Source of the DNA: Treponema sp. UBA4232
Lineage (GTDB): Bacteria > Spirochaetota > Spirochaetia > Treponematales > Treponemataceae
DNA: 7,030 bases
Assembly: GCA_002396325.1 (NCBI GenBank)
Contig: DGXM01000054.1
Location: forward strand, 1 to 7,030
Direction of reading: 5' to 3'
Shown: piece by piece, positions 1 to 6,939 of the stretch
How the letters are laid out: the number at the start of each line of letters is the position of its first letter
Position numbering within the stretch: the stretch's first letter is position 1
Position numbers and translations under genes: made by a program
Notes under the pieces: model-generated
Told to the model about the DNA's origin: nothing
The model's input: the letters and a program-made list of their open reading frames with translations, nothing else
Databases searched by the model: none

Positions 1-207
1 CTCACCATCGACCGGCTCTACAGACTCTCTGAAAGCGGGGCACAAATCTCCCAAGACTACATCTCCCGATTCAACTGGCAGCAGTTCATGGATGAATGTG
101 AAAAATGCGGAGACCCGTGGCAGATCGACGGAGAAAGAATTTTAAAAGCCATTGCAGCAGGATCTTTCAAAAAATCCGATTTGAAGGTTCCCAAAAAGGC
201 CGATTAG
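1..207 (+). CDS. 3' end of an unrecognised protein (partial)
   Basis: Frame 1 is open from the first base of the window to a TAG at 205-207 and gives the last 68 residues of a protein whose start lies outside. The fragment reads as a soluble, mixed-charge, probably helical C-terminus. It has a CEKCGDPW stretch around residues 34-41 (two cysteines in a CxxC spacing) and a lysine-rich end (KVPKKAD). I do not recognise the family; a single CxxC is not enough to claim metal binding. The next gene starts 15 bp downstream in the same orientation and the same frame, so the two are probably co-transcribed. That the stretch is coding is supported by the uninterrupted frame, plausible codon use and the tight spacing to the lipoprotein gene. 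Confidence 0.6.
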   Translation, partial: LTIDRLYRLSESGAQISQDYISRFNWQQFMDECEKCGDPWQIDGERILKAIAAGSFKKSDLKVPKKAD

Positions 208-222
208 GTATATAGTGGATTT

Positions 223-1386
223 ATGAATTCCATTACCGCGTTAAAAAAGGCTCTGCTTATATCCCTTTCCTGCATAGCTCTTGCAGGATGCTCCAAAAAA
301 GAAAACGACACTCCGCCGTCACCCGCCGAAGATTTGGTTGAACTGAAACCCGTGCAGAAAAACCACGTGTGGTATTATTTCAACGGCAGCGATTTTGCCC
401 AGACGGATTTGCCACAGCACACTCCCGAAGTGATGGAACGACCGTGGACTGAATCAACAAGAATCGCAAGTGCCGCAAGTGCCCCGACCGGAGAGAGTAA
501 AGCCTATGCCCTGGTAAACCGGCTCGGAATGCTCTCGTTCAACGGAAACGAAGTGAAACTCCACACCGATGCATCCATTTTTTCCGGAGTCACTGCGGAT
601 TCACTGGTTTTCAGCGAAGGAAAGCCTGTCTTTTATCTGTACCGCTCCAGTTTCTTCAACACTGATTTTGAAAACTCAGTTTCAGCGGCAGTCCAACCGT
701 CCAGACCGTTTCTCGTGGAATTCGACAGCGCCGCAAATCTCTTCTTTCCCCTTGTCTCTTATGCAAATCTGAAGCTCGATGATGACCAGCAGATTGCAGG
801 ATATTTCTGGGACGGAAAAACCTGGGCCTGCTCCGCTAAAAAAACCGTTGACCGCAGAGTGGAGTTCTCTTATTTCTACTGGGAACCGAACGCTCCGATA
901 ACATCGCTTTCCCCTGCCCTTTCCTCCTCCGCGAATTTCACATTCAAATCATCAACAGAGGAAGAATACAGGACATTGAATATGCCAAGGCTCTTCAACT
1001 CTGCCCCCGAAGATTTGAAGGATTTGGTTTCATCGATTCCAAGTGAGTTTTCTTTTTCCGTGGTATGGAAGAATTCCGAAGGAACTTCACCCGTGCAGTA
1101 TTTCCAACAGGGGAGCGGCGGTGTTCCATTGAATGCAAATGCATCCTCCTCGGAAAAATATGTGGCGGCTGTCTTTGCAGACGGAACCACCTATATCCAG
1201 ACACGCGGAGAAGAAGAAAAAAATGCCGCGTTCAGGCTCCCTCTGCTCCCCGCAGGATACGTATACGGAGACTTTGCAATTTCGGGAGACACCATGTATG
1301 TGGCGTGGGAACAGTCCAGTTTTTACAAGACAGGGCGCACCGGATTTCTGCAAGTGCAGCTGGCGGCGGTCCTGTCTCAATTCTAG
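223..1386 (+). CDS. Predicted lipoprotein of unknown function
   Basis: This 387-residue protein begins with a lipoprotein signal peptide: basic residues K8 and K9, a hydrophobic core at about 10-21, and a textbook LAGC lipobox at 20-23. Signal peptidase II should therefore cleave before C23 and the protein should be lipid-anchored. The mature part is rich in aromatic residues, Ser and Asn, with many short beta-like stretches separated by turns, such as LGMLSFNGN, KPVFYLYRS and GDTMYVAWEQ. That is compatible with a beta-propeller or other all-beta fold, but I see no named repeat and do not recognise the family. The ATG at 223 is the only usable start: the frame is closed upstream by the previous gene's TAG at 205, and no other start lies between. 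The preceding Shine-Dalgarno is weak (AGTGG at most), so translation may be coupled to the upstream gene. It ends 11 bp from the oppositely oriented binding-protein gene. Confidence 0.85.
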   Translation: MNSITALKKALLISLSCIALAGCSKKENDTPPSPAEDLVELKPVQKNHVWYYFNGSDFAQTDLPQHTPEVMERPWTESTRIASAASAPTGESKAYALVNRLGMLSFNGNEVKLHTDASIFSGVTADSLVFSEGKPVFYLYRSSFFNTDFENSVSAAVQPSRPFLVEFDSAANLFFPLVSYANLKLDDDQQIAGYFWDGKTWACSAKKTVDRRVEFSYFYWEPNAPITSLSPALSSSANFTFKSSTEEEYRTLNMPRLFNSAPEDLKDLVSSIPSEFSFSVVWKNSEGTSPVQYFQQGSGGVPLNANASSSEKYVAAVFADGTTYIQTRGEEEKNAAFRLPLLPAGYVYGDFAISGDTMYVAWEQSSFYKTGRTGFLQVQLAAVLSQF

Positions 1387-1397
1387 GGCATTTACAA

Positions 1398-2981
1398 TCA
1401 GATTGTGTTAGGAATGCGCAGAGTACGGCGGCGGATGTACATATAACGCAGGGGATGGAGATCAAGAGCGTTTGTTGTCCAGCCACCCACAAGCGATGTG
1501 TTTATGACATTCAATGCAACGGGATGCGAAACGGGAATCACCATGCCGTCATCCAAAAGCAGTGTCTCGGCCTTGGAAAGAAGTTTGTAGCGTTCACCGG
1601 CATCCGAAGTGCGGCCTGCATCATTCAACAGAGAGTCAAAATCAGCATTTGAGTACCGTGCCACATTCAACGTCGAGTTGCTTCTGAAAAGCTCAAGGAA
1701 AGCAGTGGGGTCGGCATAATCTCCAATCCAGGAGTAGGAGAACAAATCCGCGTTCCATGTTGGAATCTGCGCATTGTACTCTTCAGCGGTTGCAGTCTGG
1801 ACAATCAGTGAAACACCCAGCGGCTCCCAGGCCTTTTTGAGCACTTCAGCCCAACCCTGCATCAGCGGAGAATCCACAATTGCAAAAACAAGCGGAATAA
1901 TCTCGTCCTGCGAAAGACCAGCCTGCTTCCGGGCCTCCTTCATCATCGCAAGCGCATCGGGGGCATCCCAGTCATCCCAGCCGGGCACGGAAGGATATCC
2001 CATCAGCGGATAAACGAGAGTTGTTGCAGGCACGGAGTAAAGTTCCCTGAGTTTCGTGTAAGGAATGGCCTCAAGAAGCGCAAGTCTGAAGGCCGCATTG
2101 TTCCACGGTTTGTTTTTAATCTTGAAGAAAAGATAACTGGTTCCGAATTCAGCAGACACGCGGACGGCATCTCCGTTCAGAATCTTCATGGCATTGACAC
2201 TTCCCATCACCCAGTCGGCGGCACCTGTATTGAAAAGAAATGCGTTTTCCTCGGCATCGTCGCTCTGGATGATTGTAATGCCCGGAATCACGACGGTATC
2301 GGCATCGTGGAAATTTTTATTTTTGGAAAGTTCAAGTCTGCCGTTTTTGTATGAGCGCAAAACAAAGGGGCCTGAATAGACATTCTTCTTTCTGCTTACG
2401 GCGCTGAAGGCATGATGGCACAAAATCCTCGGAAGCTGTTCGGTTGGTTCCGTAAGATGAACAACGAGGGTGTATGAATCACGGGCTTCTATGCGCACAT
2501 CATTCATACTGCCGATTCCATTGCGGTAATCGCTGGCTCCCGTCACGCAGTCAATCAGCGAGGCAAACGGAGCATTGGGAGTCTTCAGCAGAGTAAGCCA
2601 GGAATCCCTGATTGTGGCAGCCGTAATGTCCTCTCCGTTGCTGAATTTCGCATCTTCACGCAGAACGAAAGTCCATCTTTTTTTGTCGCGGGACATTTTG
2701 TAGGATTTGCAAAGTGCGTATTCGGGTTCAAGAGTCACCGGATTGTAAGAAAAAAGCCCCTCGTAAAGTCCCGTCAAAATCTGCGATTCTGATGTGTAGC
2801 TCGCCGTATGCGGATTCAAGTCATAAGCGTGGACTGCGTCGATAATCGTGATGTTGCGCTGATCTTCAGGAAAGAAATCCTGCTTGCCGTAAACATCAGG
2901 TTCCGCCGCAAAAACCCCGGTCACAGCGAGGGATGCTGCCAAAACAAAAGAGAAAACAGATTTCAATACAGTTCTTTTCAT
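1398..2981 (-). CDS. Family 5 extracellular solute-binding protein (OppA/DppA-like), orphan
   Basis: A 527-residue periplasmic ligand-binding component of an ABC importer, a normal length for the SBP_bac_5 family. It has a cleavable signal peptide (K2, R3, hydrophobic core about 8-22, likely cleavage after VFA25 or FAA26) and no lipobox cysteine, so it should be soluble in the periplasm of a diderm. Family hallmarks appear in order: the WTFVLREDAKFSNGEDITA block at 103-121, the GPFVL...LELSKNKNF block at 204-224, and the C-lobe signature WIGDYADPTAFL at 418-429. These are followed by N439, Y443, D447 and ERYKLL...AE at 463-472. D421 in the DYADP motif matches the OppA aspartate that pairs with the peptide N-terminus, so a peptide ligand is the default reading. 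The start overlaps the upstream gene's stop by 4 bp (ATGA) and an AGGA lies about 8 nt upstream, so translation is probably coupled. No permease or ATPase gene is in view. The C-terminus carries an unusual basic tail (RRRTLR, 517-522). Confidence 0.92.
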   Translation of the reverse strand: MKRTVLKSVFSFVLAASLAVTGVFAAEPDVYGKQDFFPEDQRNITIIDAVHAYDLNPHTASYTSESQILTGLYEGLFSYNPVTLEPEYALCKSYKMSRDKKRWTFVLREDAKFSNGEDITAATIRDSWLTLLKTPNAPFASLIDCVTGASDYRNGIGSMNDVRIEARDSYTLVVHLTEPTEQLPRILCHHAFSAVSRKKNVYSGPFVLRSYKNGRLELSKNKNFHDADTVVIPGITIIQSDDAEENAFLFNTGAADWVMGSVNAMKILNGDAVRVSAEFGTSYLFFKIKNKPWNNAAFRLALLEAIPYTKLRELYSVPATTLVYPLMGYPSVPGWDDWDAPDALAMMKEARKQAGLSQDEIIPLVFAIVDSPLMQGWAEVLKKAWEPLGVSLIVQTATAEEYNAQIPTWNADLFSYSWIGDYADPTAFLELFRSNSTLNVARYSNADFDSLLNDAGRTSDAGERYKLLSKAETLLLDDGMVIPVSHPVALNVINTSLVGGWTTNALDLHPLRYMYIRRRTLRIPNTI

Positions 2982-4393
2982 TCAGTAATTCCTAATTTCC
3001 TCATCTGTTCCTTTTCCTCTGCAAGAGCCAGATATTCAGCCTTGTATTGGTTGGTCTTGACGAGAATGCTTTTTAAGAATGAAAGCTCAGGCTTTATTCC
3101 CTTAATCTTTGATCGCTCCAAAGTGGGTGCCGAAGATTTGAAGTAGTCGTCAAGAGCCGTGAGCACCTGCATCAGGCGGGCATTCTCAGCAAGCTGCTTG
3201 TTCAGAAATTCCAAAATCTTTTCGTCACTCTGGGCATCTACCCGATTATACCCCGTACTTTGACGATTTGCAACGGTTGCATAGTATTTTGTGCGTTTAT
3301 TAAGAGAAGCAAAGAATTCCGTGTAGTTGATTTTTTCGCGGTGAGTCTGCTTTGTGGTCTGGTCGGTCAATACGATATTGTACTCAATTTCCGGCTCGGG
3401 AAGACCAAAAACACGTCTCCAGAAACGGGCGAATTTATCCTTGAAGGAATTTGCACCGTCGCGAAGAACCGCACTGTTGGTTGAGATTTTCTCCAGAACC
3501 ACCGCATACTGCTCGGAACTTGTGGCCAGAATACGCACAGCCTCCACAAGAATTTCGTGGGTGGTAACGGTGTTTTTCTTCTGCTCATTTTTTACAGTCG
3601 TTACAGTCTTGAGTTTTGCGAGCACACGCTGTCTCAGCTGGTCTTTTGAAGGAGCGGTTTCTTCTTCCGCAATTTCTGCAATCAAATCATTGGAGAAAGT
3701 TCTTTTCGGCATCTTTGACGGAAACAGTCTCTTGATTTCAGCGATAAGGGCCGCCGCATCCGTGAAAGCCGCCTTATTGAAATCTGATGAGTCCATAACA
3801 AGACGTCTTACATCCCCCTTGTAAAGCTCACGTTGGAAATCGAGAAGTTCTTTGAGTGCCGCATTGATGAATTCCAGAGCCTCTTTTGTCTTCCCGATGC
3901 TGTCGTTTATCATGGCCGCTTGAAGAGCCTGTGCACCGTTACGGGCTTCGATGATGCAGTTTGCAAGAGAACGTGTGTTGATTTTGGGAGAATTCGGAGT
4001 CAGATTGGTCCATCCGAAAGTCGCATTCAAATCAATCAGCTTTTTGACTTTGTCGGGAGTAAGCTGCTCTATGGTGAATTTCATATAGTTGCACACAAAA
4101 TCAAGCATATTCTGATAATCACTAAGGCGGATTCCCAGCTGCGTGGCTCGCTCGTTGTCATTGAAAGGAGAGTCATCAATGGAAGAAACCGAAGTAACCT
4201 TCTTATCCTTTTTATACGGATCAGGATTCACAAGTGACTTTCGGGAAAGTGCCTCAATAATATTGTTGACGCAGACCAGATGCAGTCTGTAATTGTCCTG
4301 TATTTTGGGCAGCTGAGTTGTGTCGTACCAGTTTTTCTTCTCTTCCAACGCGGCTATTACTGTAGAGTTAAAACTTTCGCTTTGTGCTTCCAT
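2978..4393 (-). CDS. Cytoplasmic helical protein of unknown function, coupled to the binding protein
   Basis: This 471-residue protein has no signal peptide and no membrane segment, so it is predicted to be cytoplasmic. It is rich in Lys, Glu, Ala and Leu, with long amphipathic helical stretches at about 85-120, 145-195, 205-225, 250-310 and 385-470. One short region (336-360, EIEYNIVLTDQ onward) looks more like beta strand. The C-terminal 80 residues may form coiled coil (heptad-like LNKQLAEN, LAEEKEQMRKL). I do not recognise a family. A GAGG about 8 nt upstream supports the ATG at 4393, and the stretch before it is intergenic. It is the first gene of a minus-strand unit, and its TGA overlaps the ATG of the binding-protein gene, implying stoichiometric or functional coupling. 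Possible roles include regulation or signalling tied to the binding protein, or simple co-expression; the sequence does not decide. Confidence 0.8.
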   Translation of the reverse strand: MEAQSESFNSTVIAALEEKKNWYDTTQLPKIQDNYRLHLVCVNNIIEALSRKSLVNPDPYKKDKKVTSVSSIDDSPFNDNERATQLGIRLSDYQNMLDFVCNYMKFTIEQLTPDKVKKLIDLNATFGWTNLTPNSPKINTRSLANCIIEARNGAQALQAAMINDSIGKTKEALEFINAALKELLDFQRELYKGDVRRLVMDSSDFNKAAFTDAAALIAEIKRLFPSKMPKRTFSNDLIAEIAEEETAPSKDQLRQRVLAKLKTVTTVKNEQKKNTVTTHEILVEAVRILATSSEQYAVVLEKISTNSAVLRDGANSFKDKFARFWRRVFGLPEPEIEYNIVLTDQTTKQTHREKINYTEFFASLNKRTKYYATVANRQSTGYNRVDAQSDEKILEFLNKQLAENARLMQVLTALDDYFKSSAPTLERSKIKGIKPELSFLKSILVKTNQYKAEYLALAEEKEQMRKLGITE

Positions 4394-4417
4394 AAAATCG
4401 GCCTCTGCAATGATTTC

Positions 4418-4437
4418 TCTTTTGTCAATTCAAAAGA
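4418..4437. repeat. Inverted repeat in the leader of the minus-strand unit
   Basis: TCTTTTG (4418-4424) and CAAAAGA (4431-4437) form a perfect 7-bp stem around a 6-nt loop. It lies 25-44 bp upstream of the ATG at 4393. It is not followed by a T-tract in the leftward direction, so it does not look like an intrinsic terminator. It could be an operator or an mRNA leader hairpin, but an AT-rich stem of this size can arise by chance. Confidence 0.35.
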
Positions 4438-4494
4438 CAGTCGGGAACTTTGGAATTTGACAGTCCCCTTCTTCCAAATATCGGACTTTTTCAA

Positions 4495-4523
4495 AATCTA
4501 CATTAGAATTAATGAAAATTCAA
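4495..4523 (-). promoter_or_regulatory. Weak sigma-70-like promoter candidate for the minus-strand unit
   Basis: Read on the minus strand, TTGAAT (4523-4518) and TAGATT (4500-4495) are separated by exactly 17 bp. Each matches the consensus at four of six positions. A transcript starting a few bases further left would have a leader of roughly 95 nt containing the inverted repeat at 4418-4437. In AT-rich sequence this quality of match is common, so this is only a candidate. Confidence 0.25.
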
Positions 4524-4639
4524 GTAATTCCCCGGTGAATTGCGGAAGATGAGAGCCGGGAGACGGGATGATGAACTAAATTTACGGACTTAAAAAAATC
4601 AGGGCAAATCATCAGTCATCCACATATCCATTATCAATT

Positions 4640-4685
4640 AAAAAAAATGAATTCACTTGACAAATCCTCTGTTTCGATGGAAAAT
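4640..4685 (+). promoter_or_regulatory. Sigma-70-like promoter candidate for the galactanase gene
   Basis: A perfect TTGACA at 4657-4662 is followed, after 17 bp, by GAAAAT at 4680-4685, which matches the -10 consensus at four of six positions. Upstream is an eight-base A-run (4640-4647) that could act as an UP-like element. Initiation near 4692 would give a leader of about 35 nt containing the half-site cluster and the ribosome binding site. A second TTGACA at 4692-4697 has no usable -10 ahead of the start codon. Confidence 0.45.
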
Positions 4686-4694
4686 GAATTATTG

Positions 4695-4712
4695 ACACGT
4701 GTAGATAACACG
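4695..4712. promoter_or_regulatory. ACACG half-site cluster (operator candidate)
   Basis: The 18 bases contain three copies of the same pentamer: ACACG at 4695-4699, its complement CGTGT at 4698-4702 (together the palindrome ACACGTGT), and ACACG again at 4708-4712. The second and third also form an inverted repeat with a 5-base spacer (AGATA). The cluster sits just downstream of the predicted promoter and 4 bp before AGGAGG, where a bound repressor would block transcription. In RNA the same bases could form a small hairpin next to the ribosome binding site. Confidence 0.4.
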
Positions 4713-4716
4713 ATTT

Positions 4717-4722
4717 AGGAGG
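4717..4722 (+). promoter_or_regulatory. Strong ribosome binding site of the galactanase gene
   Basis: A full AGGAGG consensus with a 5-base spacer before the ATG at 4728. It fixes the start codon and is much stronger than the site before the lipoprotein gene, suggesting efficient translation when the gene is on. Confidence 0.8.
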
Positions 4723-4727
4723 AACTG

Positions 4728-6731
4728 ATGAAAAAAATCCTTTTGATGGCGGCGGTTTCAATTCTGACCGCTTCATTCTGCTTCTGCGGAACATCCCTGA
4801 ACGGCATTGCGCAGCCCGACCCCGCCGGAGAAGCCGTAAAACGCAGCATAACGGTGGAGCCTGTACCGAATCTGCCCAAGGATTTTATGTGTGGAGTAGA
4901 CATCAGCTCGCTTTCCGACATTGAAAAAGCGGGTGGAAAATATTACAACCACAACGGAAAAGAACAGGACCTCTTCAAAATCCTAAAGAAAAACGGCGTG
5001 AACTGGGTACGGATCCGCGTGTGGAACAATCCGGTTTATGCGGAAGATCTGACCAACCCGCTCGGCAACATAATCGCCCTGAAGGGTGAAGCTTACGGAG
5101 GCGGCAACAACAGCGTCGATGTCGACATAAAACTTGCCCGACGAGCAAAAAAAGCAGGCCTCAAAGTATTGCTCGATTTTCATTACAGCGACTCATGGGC
5201 GGACCCGGCCAAACAGTATATGCCCCAGGACTGGAAAAATCTTTCTGAAGACGAATTGAATAAAGCGGTTGAAGATTTCACATACGATACAATCAAAAAA
5301 TTCATCCGCGGAAGAGCCAGACCCGACATGGTGCAGATTGGAAACGAACTCAATAACGGCTTCATGTGGCCTATTGGAAAAATCTGGGCAGACAAAGGTA
5401 AAAAAGCGGGCGGAATGAAAGGATTCACACGTCTCCTGAAAAGTGCCGCATCCGGAGTGGACAGAGCACAGAACTGGTGGGACAGACTTTGGCACAAAAA
5501 GATTTCCGTGATGATCCATCTTGCAGACGGAGGTGACAATCATCTTTACCGCACCATCTTCGACGGAATCGAAAAAAACAATGTGCCCTACGATGTAATC
5601 GGTCTTTCGTTTTACACATACTGGCACGGCAGCCCGGAGGATTTGACAAAAAACATGAAGGATTTGTCCGAGCGTTACAAAAAGGATTTGGTCGTTGCGG
5701 AGACAGCCTATGCCTTCACGCAGGATGACGGAGACGGACAGGGCAACGTGTTCAAATCATTCAGCAGCGCATCCCGCGGATACCTCGCTTCCGTGCAGGG
5801 ACAGGCAAGCGCAGTGCGTGATGTGATTGCAGCGGCGGCATCAGTCCCCCGTGGAAAAGGAGTTTTCTATTGGGAGCCGGCATGGATTCCCGTTGAGGGG
5901 GCAGGACTTTCAGCCACCGAAGGAGACACCTGGGAAAATCAGGGGATGTTTGATTACGAAGGAAGAGCACTGCCGTCTCTCGCAGTCTGGAATCTGGTGC
6001 GCGGAAAAGGCGAAGTGAAAAACGCATGGGGAGGTTCAGCAAATCTTTCCGCCAAGTTCGAGCCATACTCTATGGAAGAAAAAATCAATGTAACAACAAG
6101 ACCCGGAGCCTCCCCCGATCTGCCGCACACAGTGAAAGTATTTTACACAAACGACAGCGCATCCTTGGTTTCCGTGGATTGGGAAGACCACGATTGGAAA
6201 AATGAAAAAGACGGCGCGGAAATAATTCTTCACGGAAAAATCGAAGGCTCATCTTTCACGCCCGAAGCAACCGTCACGGTCAGCAGCAAAATAAATCTGA
6301 TTGCAGACCCTTCGTTTGAATCCGGCGAAATGGGAAAATGGATTTTGGATGGTCCCGGCGAAGCCTGTTTTATGGAAAACAACAAGGGCAATGCATACAC
6401 CGGAAAATGGACATACAAATATTGGCTCGACAAAGGATTCAAATCCGACCTGCACCAAAGTTTCGACAATCTTGAAAGCGGCACATATCTTTTGAGCGTC
6501 TGGGCAATGGGTGGCGGCGGAGAAAACAGCATCGAACTTTATGCCGGGGATTTTGCAGGCAGCGGCAGCGAGACAAAAACTCAAATTGTGAACACAGGCT
6601 GGGTTCAGTGGAAAAAATACGATTTGGAAGTGCCGGTAAAAAGCGGGACCGTAAGAGTCGGAATAAGACTGGACACAAAAGCCGGCAACTGGGGAAATTT
6701 CGACGACATGACATTCGTGAAAATCGATTGA
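4728..6731 (+). CDS. Secreted arabinogalactan endo-beta-1,4-galactanase (GH53) with Big_4 and CBM61-like modules
   Basis: This enzyme should hydrolyse internal beta-1,4-galactosyl bonds of galactan and type I arabinogalactan (EC 3.2.1.89), giving short galacto-oligosaccharides. An export signal occupies about residues 1-28 (KK at 2-3, hydrophobic core 4-19). C18 and C20 lack a good lipobox, so secretion versus lipid anchoring is unclear. The GH53 barrel spans about 52-428. Hallmarks are GVDISSL at 56-62, NWVRIRVWNNP at 92-102 and LLDFHYSDSWADP at 148-160. The acid/base is E207 in GNELNNG and the nucleophile E325 in VAETAY; WENQGMFDYEGRALPSL at 402-418 closes the domain. Residues about 462-519 match a group 4 bacterial Ig-like domain (VSVDWEDHDW). 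Residues 521-667 (NLIADPSFE, SGTYLLSVWAMGG, GWVQWKKY, NWGNFDDM) form a jelly-roll carbohydrate-binding module most like CBM61, a galactan binder often joined to GH53. The length fits this multidomain form. It stands alone, transcribed away from the minus-strand unit, with no terminator recognised downstream. Confidence 0.95.
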   Translation: MKKILLMAAVSILTASFCFCGTSLNGIAQPDPAGEAVKRSITVEPVPNLPKDFMCGVDISSLSDIEKAGGKYYNHNGKEQDLFKILKKNGVNWVRIRVWNNPVYAEDLTNPLGNIIALKGEAYGGGNNSVDVDIKLARRAKKAGLKVLLDFHYSDSWADPAKQYMPQDWKNLSEDELNKAVEDFTYDTIKKFIRGRARPDMVQIGNELNNGFMWPIGKIWADKGKKAGGMKGFTRLLKSAASGVDRAQNWWDRLWHKKISVMIHLADGGDNHLYRTIFDGIEKNNVPYDVIGLSFYTYWHGSPEDLTKNMKDLSERYKKDLVVAETAYAFTQDDGDGQGNVFKSFSSASRGYLASVQGQASAVRDVIAAAASVPRGKGVFYWEPAWIPVEGAGLSATEGDTWENQGMFDYEGRALPSLAVWNLVRGKGEVKNAWGGSANLSAKFEPYSMEEKINVTTRPGASPDLPHTVKVFYTNDSASLVSVDWEDHDWKNEKDGAEIILHGKIEGSSFTPEATVTVSSKINLIADPSFESGEMGKWILDGPGEACFMENNKGNAYTGKWTYKYWLDKGFKSDLHQSFDNLESGTYLLSVWAMGGGGENSIELYAGDFAGSGSETKTQIVNTGWVQWKKYDLEVPVKSGTVRVGIRLDTKAGNWGNFDDMTFVKID

Positions 6732-6939
6732 AAAAGAGAGAAGCGGTGGAAAATGCCGGAATCAGCATAGGTGTTTTTCTCCAGTGATTCACCACGCTGC
6801 AGTTGAGTCCGGCTTCTTCCCGATATGCGGCTTCTTATTTCCGATACACGCCCAGGGCTTCAGCATGAAACAAAATGCAAAGAGTTCAAAATGAGTCAGC
6901 AAAAAATCAAGGGGATGTCCGACAAGTTTGCCACCCGGT
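6732..6939. other. Non-coding stretch after the galactanase gene
   Basis: About 200 bp follow the galactanase stop without a credible gene on either strand. I found no GC-rich hairpin followed by a T-run, so the galactanase terminator is not identified. A loose GAATCA/TGATTC dyad (6759-6764 and 6785-6790) encloses a 20-base loop with five Ts, which is not a normal terminator layout. Confidence 0.5.

Larger units (their letters stand above)
4394..4727. other. Divergent intergenic region with promoter and operator candidates
   Basis: A 334-bp gap lies between the start of the minus-strand unit and the start of the galactanase gene, with no credible gene on either strand. It is more AT-rich than the flanking genes and contains A-tracts at 4592-4598 and 4640-4647. 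It also contains a 7-bp-stem inverted repeat at 4418-4437, a repeated GACAGTC heptamer, and the promoter and operator candidates listed separately. The size suits two divergent promoters with regulator sites. Confidence 0.7.

Noticed and set aside
205..222. Possible readthrough of the TAG at 205, since the partial gene and the lipoprotein are in the same frame.
   Set aside because: The lipoprotein has its own N-terminal signal peptide and lipobox, which would be useless inside a fusion; two separate genes explain the data.
1388..1417. Nested dyad (GCATT...AATGC around ACAATC-A-GATTGT) between the convergent genes, considered as a bidirectional terminator.
   Set aside because: The inner arms leave a one-base loop, the outer stem is only 5 bp, most of it lies in coding sequence, and no T-run follows on either strand.
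1065..1652. A 195-codon plus-strand open frame across the convergent junction.
   Set aside because: It overlaps the lipoprotein and binding-protein genes in other frames, is rich in Arg and Cys as shadow frames are, and has no family features.
4531..4560. CCCGG/CCGGG pair in the divergent intergenic region, considered as a hairpin or terminator.
   Set aside because: It has a five-base stem with a 20-base loop and no T-run on the expected side.
6755..6813. GCCGGA/TCCGGC and GAATCA/TGATTC pairs after the galactanase gene, considered as a terminator hairpin.
   Set aside because: The arms are short and widely spaced with a large loop, and the T-run sits inside the loop instead of after the stem.
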